Shown: in pieces, positions 4,970 through 9,079 of the stretch
How the letters are laid out: each line of letters begins with the position of its first letter
How positions within the stretch are numbered: position 1 is the stretch's first letter
NCBI GenBank assembly: GCA_017461285.1
Contig: JAFTYS010000127.1
Span: 1 to 9,079, forward strand
Direction: 5' to 3'
DNA: 9,079 nt
Source of the DNA: Bacteroidales bacterium
Lineage (GTDB): Bacteria; Bacteroidota; Bacteroidia; Bacteroidales; UBA932
Made by a program: the position numbers and the translations under genes
The notes under the pieces: generated by a model
The model's input: only the letters and a program-made list of their open reading frames with translations
Database searches by the model: none
What the model was told of the DNA's origin: nothing

Positions 4970-7900
4970 TATTCTGTTGGGTTTCAGTTGATTCTATGAA
5001 TTGCTCCTGTACTTCCTCGCTAAGTCCTTCAGACTCCTGATCGACTGCGTTGACGTATCCGATTTCCTCCTGATGTGCCTTGATCGCCTCCTGACGCTCG
5101 TTTTCCTGTACGGCGGCTTCTACACCTTTCTCGAAGATGTTTCTGATGGAGGTGGCCAGATTTATGCGCGTCTGGTCGATTACGGTGGTGAAGACAGGCA
5201 CGTTCGCGCTCTTGTATTTTGGTTTTCCTATCTTGAACTTCATGTTGTCGAAGTCCTTGCCGTATACGTCCACTCCGACCCTTATTACCAATGGCGACCT
5301 GATGATTGACGCATGATATCTGTATGACATGTCCAGATTCTGCTTTCCGCTCAAGGCGAGGGTGTAGAGATCGAGCTTGAGGACGAACGGGAACACTTCA
5401 AGAACATTGTCCTTGATCACTCCTTCAACCATCATGTGATTTATCTTTCCTGTCTTGGTGTCATTGAATTTCAGCTTCTTCGCTATCGTGGTATAAAGGT
5501 CGCAGTCTGTGATGGTCAGCTCGTCTCCGCTTATCCTCATGACCCCGTTTATGGTATGAGGCAGGATGTTCATGTTGGTGTCCAGACTGGCTGTCGCCGC
5601 CAGCTCGCAGTTCAGTCTGCCGGCAAATGATTTCAGCAGAGGGATCACCGTGTCGACTGCCGGCATGAGGGCGATTGCCTTCTCCGCCGTGATATCCCTG
5701 AAGTCGAAGTTGAAGCCGGCCTTTATATCCTGCTTCGTGCGGGTCGCATAGAAGCCCTCGAAGGTGACATCGCCGATATTGGATGTTGCCATCGTATTTG
5801 TGATCTGGACGCATCTCTCCTTCATCAGGAGGCTGGCGTCAAGCGTGCGGATGTTCAGATCCGAATATCTTATATCCTTTCCGTCCACAGTGATGTCTGC
5901 GTTCAGATTGCCTGGAATGACGATGAGCTTAGCTTCTTCCTGAACGTTGGCTGTGTCGCTTATCACCATCTTGAGGAATTCTGAATTCGATGCGTCCGCC
6001 ATCTTTTCCTTGGCTGCTTCAGGGTTGAAATGCGAGCCGGCGTTGTATGCGGTCAGTATTTCGTTTGCATCCATTCCTTCGGTGCTGATGTCCAGGTCCA
6101 GGTTAAGCGTCGAGCGCGACGGCCTGGTCCTGCCGGTGCCAGCCAGAGCCCTTCTGAGGCCTGTGAGTTCTCCTTTCGCCGAGATGCCGGACTTTCCTGA
6201 CATCACCTTCAGACTGTCAATGGCTATCCTGTCATTCGTGAAATTGATATTCATTCCTCTCAGGATGTTCCTCAATGGGAAGTATGGAGTCATGACGATG
6301 CCGGTCCTGACGTCCAGCTTGCCGTCGAGATCCCATTCACGGAAATATTTGGCCAGGCTCTGGTCGAGTCTGATGTCGATGTCCTGCTTCCTGAAGTCTT
6401 CTTCCTTCAGCCATTCCGGCAGTTCCTCAGCCTTCCGCCTTGTCCTCATCATCAGAAGAAGCGAGTCTTCCGGCACGTCCGGGTAAATCTTGGCGAGGGA
6501 ATCGCGCAGATGGCGCAGTCTCTGCCTTCTCTCCACCGTGTTCATCGTGGCTCTTGCCCTGAGCGATGCGTCTGTAAGGATCGCACGGTTCACGTCGGTG
6601 GCGAGGGTTATCCTCTTGTTTGTGCTGGTAAGGCTAAGGATAGGTATTTCCGGGTTCTCCGGCTTAGGCCTCATCATGATGCCGTTGCTGGTCTCGTCCA
6701 GATTGATGCTTGTTCCGGAAGCGTCAGACATCGAAAGCTTTTCAGCTGCGAGCCTTCCGCTGAGCCTCTGCACATGGCTTGTGTCCGCGTTGTCCGCAGA
6801 GTTCTTGGCGCTCAATGTGATTCCGTTTCCGTTGAGCGAAAGTCCTCCCTTATATGCGGCTGCAATCTTTTCGATCTTTCCTGTGATGCCCATCAGGCGG
6901 AGGGTCTGGGTCGAGTCTCTTCTGGAAACTCTGCTTTCCGGCCCCAGATCCATGTCAAGGCTTTCAATCACTATGTCAAGACTGTCGTCCGGCATCCTGA
7001 CCACGATATTGTTGCTGGTCAGCTTTCCGGTCATGGACGACTGTGAGAATGTGTACAGGCTGAGGTGGGACATGTTTGCCTTTCCGCTGAGTTCGGCCGA
7101 AATGTTTCCTTCTGCAACCATGTTCAGGCTGTCAGGAATGAAGCGGGCAAGCGAATCCAGGGAAGCGTGAATCTTTCCGTCGATCGAAATGGACGGGTCA
7201 TCGGAAAGTATGTCCAGCATGCCGCCGTATCCGTTGATGTCCAGTCCTTTTGTCTTCAGGACCAGATCGTTTACGTTTACGTTCATGCGTCCCTGCCTCG
7301 TGTTTGCGAGGAAGGCATCGAGAGCGACCTCAAGTTCTTCTCCAAGACCTTTGTGGGCAATGGTGGCGTGAGGCATAAGTATATCGATGCTGAATACCGG
7401 CAGCTTTCCGGTAGCATGGATGTAGTCGCCCTTGCATGTGGCGTTCAGGCCTATGACGGCATCCGTCTTTATTTCTGAAACTTCAGGTATGAAGTTCCTT
7501 ACGAACTTCTTGAGTATGTCGTCCACCTTGCATTCCTCTACCGTCAGATCTCCTTCGACAGATGTCCTGTCCTGGTGGAACCTCAGGTCCGCTTCTCCCT
7601 TGAAAGGGATTGCGGCGATTTCTGCCCTGAAATTATGTATGCCTACCGCAAATACGCTGTCTTCCGGGAAATGCAGTGTTCCGCCCATGCTGACAGGTAT
7701 GTTCATCCTGCCGAAAGCACGTGTGGCGACAGTGGTCTTCGCCTGAAGGTCGACATCCATATGGTCGTCATGTTCGTGGATATGGAGACGGTCTAGACCA
7801 AGTGCAAGCGTGTCTTCGGCTATGCGTCCGGCAACGAACATGCTGTCAACCTCAAGACCTATTCTGCTGCGGGCCTTGTTTTGTGTCTTCAATCTTCCTT

Positions 7901-8546
7901 CGAATCCGGCTCTCTTGAGATCTATGAGCGCGAAGACCGTATCCTTGCTGTCCGTATAGACTATCTTTGAATCTCCTTTCAGGTCGATCTTTCCAATGCT
8001 GATGTCGGGGATTGCTGTTTCGGTTTCCTCATTATCTGCCTCTTCGTCCGTGCCCATCTGAATTATGTTCCAGTTAGCTTTTCCGTCTCCATATGAATGG
8101 GCATATATCTTCGGGTTCTCAAGACTTATCTCCGGAATGGAGATCCTGCCGAACAGCAGGGGTGTCATCTTCAGGCTTGCTGTGAATCTGGAGAACGAGG
8201 CCAGGGTGTCTGCCTCCTCGCCACCTCCCATGTAGAGCAGCATGCCTTGCGCACTTGTCCTTTCCTCCTCGTCAAATCTGTCTGACGGGTATGTGATGCT
8301 GAAGTCCTCAAGGTTTACGGTCACCGCAGGAAAACGTCTCAGAACTGATGCCGAGACCTTTCCGAAGCTGATGCTTCCGTCTATGTATTGCGACGCCAGG
8401 CGGTTTACCGTGTCTGTGGCAAGCGGGGTGGAAAGAATGATCTCCAATGCTGCTATGCAGACTGTCCAGATTGCCAATATCGCTATCATAATTCTGCCGG
8501 CCCATTTCCCGAACCCCTTTTTGTCTTTATTATTCTCCGTTTCCAA
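4962..8546 (-). CDS. AsmA-family envelope protein (1194 aa)
   Basis: A long, beta-rich periplasmic protein held in the inner membrane by one N-terminal helix (about 19-38) after a basic cytoplasmic stretch (KDKKGFGKWAGR). The segment after the helix (NRLASQYIDGSISFGKVSAS, then VLRRFPAVTVNLEDFSI) is the typical AsmA opening. The middle is repetitive short strands with few conserved residues, and about 998-1090 (GVMRISGDELTITDCDLYTT, then KLDLYTLALSGKQNLDMSYR) is the AsmA C-terminal region. An acidic, glutamine-rich tail runs from about 1141. Relatives such as AsmA, TamB and YhdP are thought to form hydrophobic grooves carrying lipids between the membranes; that role is inferred. The start is TTG at 8544-8546: an in-frame TAA lies at 8559-8561 and the only in-frame ATG is inside the membrane helix. 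An ATG at 8555-8557 is out of frame. It is the first gene of an operon with prmA. Confidence 0.88.
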   Translation of the reverse strand: METENNKDKKGFGKWAGRIMIAILAIWTVCIAALEIILSTPLATDTVNRLASQYIDGSISFGKVSASVLRRFPAVTVNLEDFSITYPSDRFDEEERTSAQGMLLYMGGGEEADTLASFSRFTASLKMTPLLFGRISIPEISLENPKIYAHSYGDGKANWNIIQMGTDEEADNEETETAIPDISIGKIDLKGDSKIVYTDSKDTVFALIDLKRAGFEGRLKTQNKARSRIGLEVDSMFVAGRIAEDTLALGLDRLHIHEHDDHMDVDLQAKTTVATRAFGRMNIPVSMGGTLHFPEDSVFAVGIHNFRAEIAAIPFKGEADLRFHQDRTSVEGDLTVEECKVDDILKKFVRNFIPEVSEIKTDAVIGLNATCKGDYIHATGKLPVFSIDILMPHATIAHKGLGEELEVALDAFLANTRQGRMNVNVNDLVLKTKGLDINGYGGMLDILSDDPSISIDGKIHASLDSLARFIPDSLNMVAEGNISAELSGKANMSHLSLYTFSQSSMTGKLTSNNIVVRMPDDSLDIVIESLDMDLGPESRVSRRDSTQTLRLMGITGKIEKIAAAYKGGLSLNGNGITLSAKNSADNADTSHVQRLSGRLAAEKLSMSDASGTSINLDETSNGIMMRPKPENPEIPILSLTSTNKRITLATDVNRAILTDASLRARATMNTVERRQRLRHLRDSLAKIYPDVPEDSLLLMMRTRRKAEELPEWLKEEDFRKQDIDIRLDQSLAKYFREWDLDGKLDVRTGIVMTPYFPLRNILRGMNINFTNDRIAIDSLKVMSGKSGISAKGELTGLRRALAGTGRTRPSRSTLNLDLDISTEGMDANEILTAYNAGSHFNPEAAKEKMADASNSEFLKMVISDTANVQEEAKLIVIPGNLNADITVDGKDIRYSDLNIRTLDASLLMKERCVQITNTMATSNIGDVTFEGFYATRTKQDIKAGFNFDFRDITAEKAIALMPAVDTVIPLLKSFAGRLNCELAATASLDTNMNILPHTINGVMRISGDELTITDCDLYTTIAKKLKFNDTKTGKINHMMVEGVIKDNVLEVFPFVLKLDLYTLALSGKQNLDMSYRYHASIIRSPLVIRVGVDVYGKDFDNMKFKIGKPKYKSANVPVFTTVIDQTRINLATSIRNIFEKGVEAAVQENERQEAIKAHQEEIGYVNAVDQESEGLSEEVQEQFIESTETQQNNE

Positions 8547-8570
8547 AATCCAGTCATTTTATAAAACTTA

Positions 8571-8578
8571 CAAACTTA
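8571..8578 (-). promoter_or_regulatory. -7 element for the AsmA-like gene and prmA
   Basis: On the minus strand TAAGTTTG matches TAnnTTTG. Transcription would start near 8566, leaving a leader of about 20 nt before the TTG start codon, which supports that start. No clear -33 TTTG was found at the usual spacing. Confidence 0.4.
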
Positions 8579-8649
8579 ATGAAAATATCCGATTTGTCAT
8601 AATTAACATTTTTGTTGCATATTTTCTTCCGTTTGACGGATATATATGT

Positions 8650-8657
8650 TATTTTTG
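8650..8657 (+). promoter_or_regulatory. -7 element for the ATPase gene
   Basis: TATTTTTG matches TAnnTTTG; transcription would start near 8662, about 16 nt before the ATG. The nearest upstream TTTG (8632-8635) is only 14 bp away, shorter than the usual spacing. Together with the -7 element at 8571-8578 it makes a divergent promoter region with 71 bp between the two elements. Confidence 0.4.
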
Positions 8658-8677
8658 TACTGCTAAACGATTCGGAA

Positions 8678-9079
8678 ATGGATACTCCTTTTGTATATGA
8701 CAATCATGTGACCGGCAAGAACTTCGTCGGCCGCAAGACTGAATGTGTCGTGCTTTCAAATCTGCTTGAGGCTGGAGAGAACGTATGTCTGTATGAGACC
8801 CCAAAGGCGGGCAAGACATCCCTGGTTCAGCAGACTCTATATAATATGAGGGCGGCGGGAAAGCCGTTCATCGTCGCATATGTCGACCTTCTGAGCATCA
8901 GGTCAAGGAGGATGTTCCTGAAGAAGTTCGGAGGCGCGGTCATCAGGGCCGCATATTCCACACCTTCAGATTATTCGGCCGTGATATCGAAGCATCTTGC
9001 AGGGACGCATTTCGTCTTCGATCCTGCGCAGTTCGCCTCGAAGGAAGACATCGTCTGCATGAACTGGGATCCGGATGAA
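8678..9079 (+). CDS. AAA-type ATPase, 5' part only (cut by window edge)
   Basis: Open from ATG at 8678 to the right edge, giving the first 134 residues. NFVGRKTECVVLSNLL (15-30) resembles the FxGR.xE box that opens ATPases of the archaeal-ATPase family (ATPase_2, PF01637), and the P-loop follows as ETPKAGKTSL (40-49). The P-loop has the GKT of Walker A but glutamate where the first glycine of GxxxxGK[ST] is expected. The strand FIVAYVDLLS (64-73) fits the second strand of the fold. Walker B and the C-terminal domain lie outside the window, so function cannot be judged; relatives are mostly uncharacterised NTPases. It is divergent from the AsmA-like gene and has similar composition to its neighbours. 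The start has no Shine-Dalgarno but a -7 element 20 bp upstream. Confidence 0.8.
   Translation, partial: MDTPFVYDNHVTGKNFVGRKTECVVLSNLLEAGENVCLYETPKAGKTSLVQQTLYNMRAAGKPFIVAYVDLLSIRSRRMFLKKFGGAVIRAAYSTPSDYSAVISKHLAGTHFVFDPAQFASKEDIVCMNWDPDE

Noticed and set aside
5947..7170. Long plus-strand open frames opposite the AsmA-like gene (up to 226 codons).
   Set aside because: They are antisense shadows of a clearly coding frame, with low-complexity serine/leucine-rich translations and no domain.
1..9079. CRISPR array, toxin-antitoxin pair, restriction-modification or other defence genes.
   Set aside because: No regularly spaced repeats of CRISPR length, and no matching protein motifs were seen in any frame; the XRE/membrane pair lacks toxin-like features.

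Overview
The window looks like a piece of a Bacteroidota (probably Bacteroidales) chromosome. The evidence is a tyrosine recombinase of the Bacteroidetes type followed by an RteC-like gene and an excisionase-like helix-turn-helix gene, several matches to the Bacteroides -7 promoter element TAnnTTTG, start regions without Shine-Dalgarno sequences, and a PrmA and large AsmA-like protein of the kind seen in that phylum. The genus cannot be fixed from this sequence alone.

Region 1 (about 1-2500, all genes on the minus strand) is one end of an integrated mobile element. In transcription order it carries a 380-residue tyrosine recombinase with a complete catalytic set, a 152-residue RteC-like protein overlapping it by one base, then an 11-bp inverted repeat and a helix-turn-helix protein; the element continues beyond the left edge. 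The 414-bp stretch upstream of the recombinase (2098-2511) has no credible gene but is dense in signals: two copies of a paired heptamer (AGGTACA-N4-AGGTACA) either side of a perfect match to the CTnDOT-type core GTAnnTTTGC, several inverted repeats, and a strong bidirectional terminator. A variant of the same pair (AGGTAGA-N4-AGGTAGA) lies between the other two element genes. I read these as recombinase or excision-factor sites, with a possible small RNA ending at the terminator.

Region 2 (2512-3190, minus) is a two-gene operon of a four-helix membrane protein and a 66-residue XRE regulator, overlapping by 11 bp, driven by a Bacteroides-type promoter sitting almost on the first start codon. 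It appears AT-richer than what follows and may be accessory.

Region 3 (3191-9079) looks like core chromosome: an ICMT-like membrane methyltransferase (plus) preceded by a leader able to form mutually exclusive stems; prmA (ribosomal protein L11 methyltransferase, minus), convergent with it; a 1194-residue AsmA-like envelope protein (minus) overlapping prmA by 8 bp; and, divergent from that, the start of an AAA-type ATPase gene cut by the right edge.

The regions do not form one pathway. The interactions visible are within units: recombinase plus accessory factors plus sites; membrane protein plus regulator; translational coupling of the AsmA-like gene to prmA. No clearly new defence or metabolic system was found; the best unexplained signals are the RNA-like and repeat structures in the two intergenic regions.
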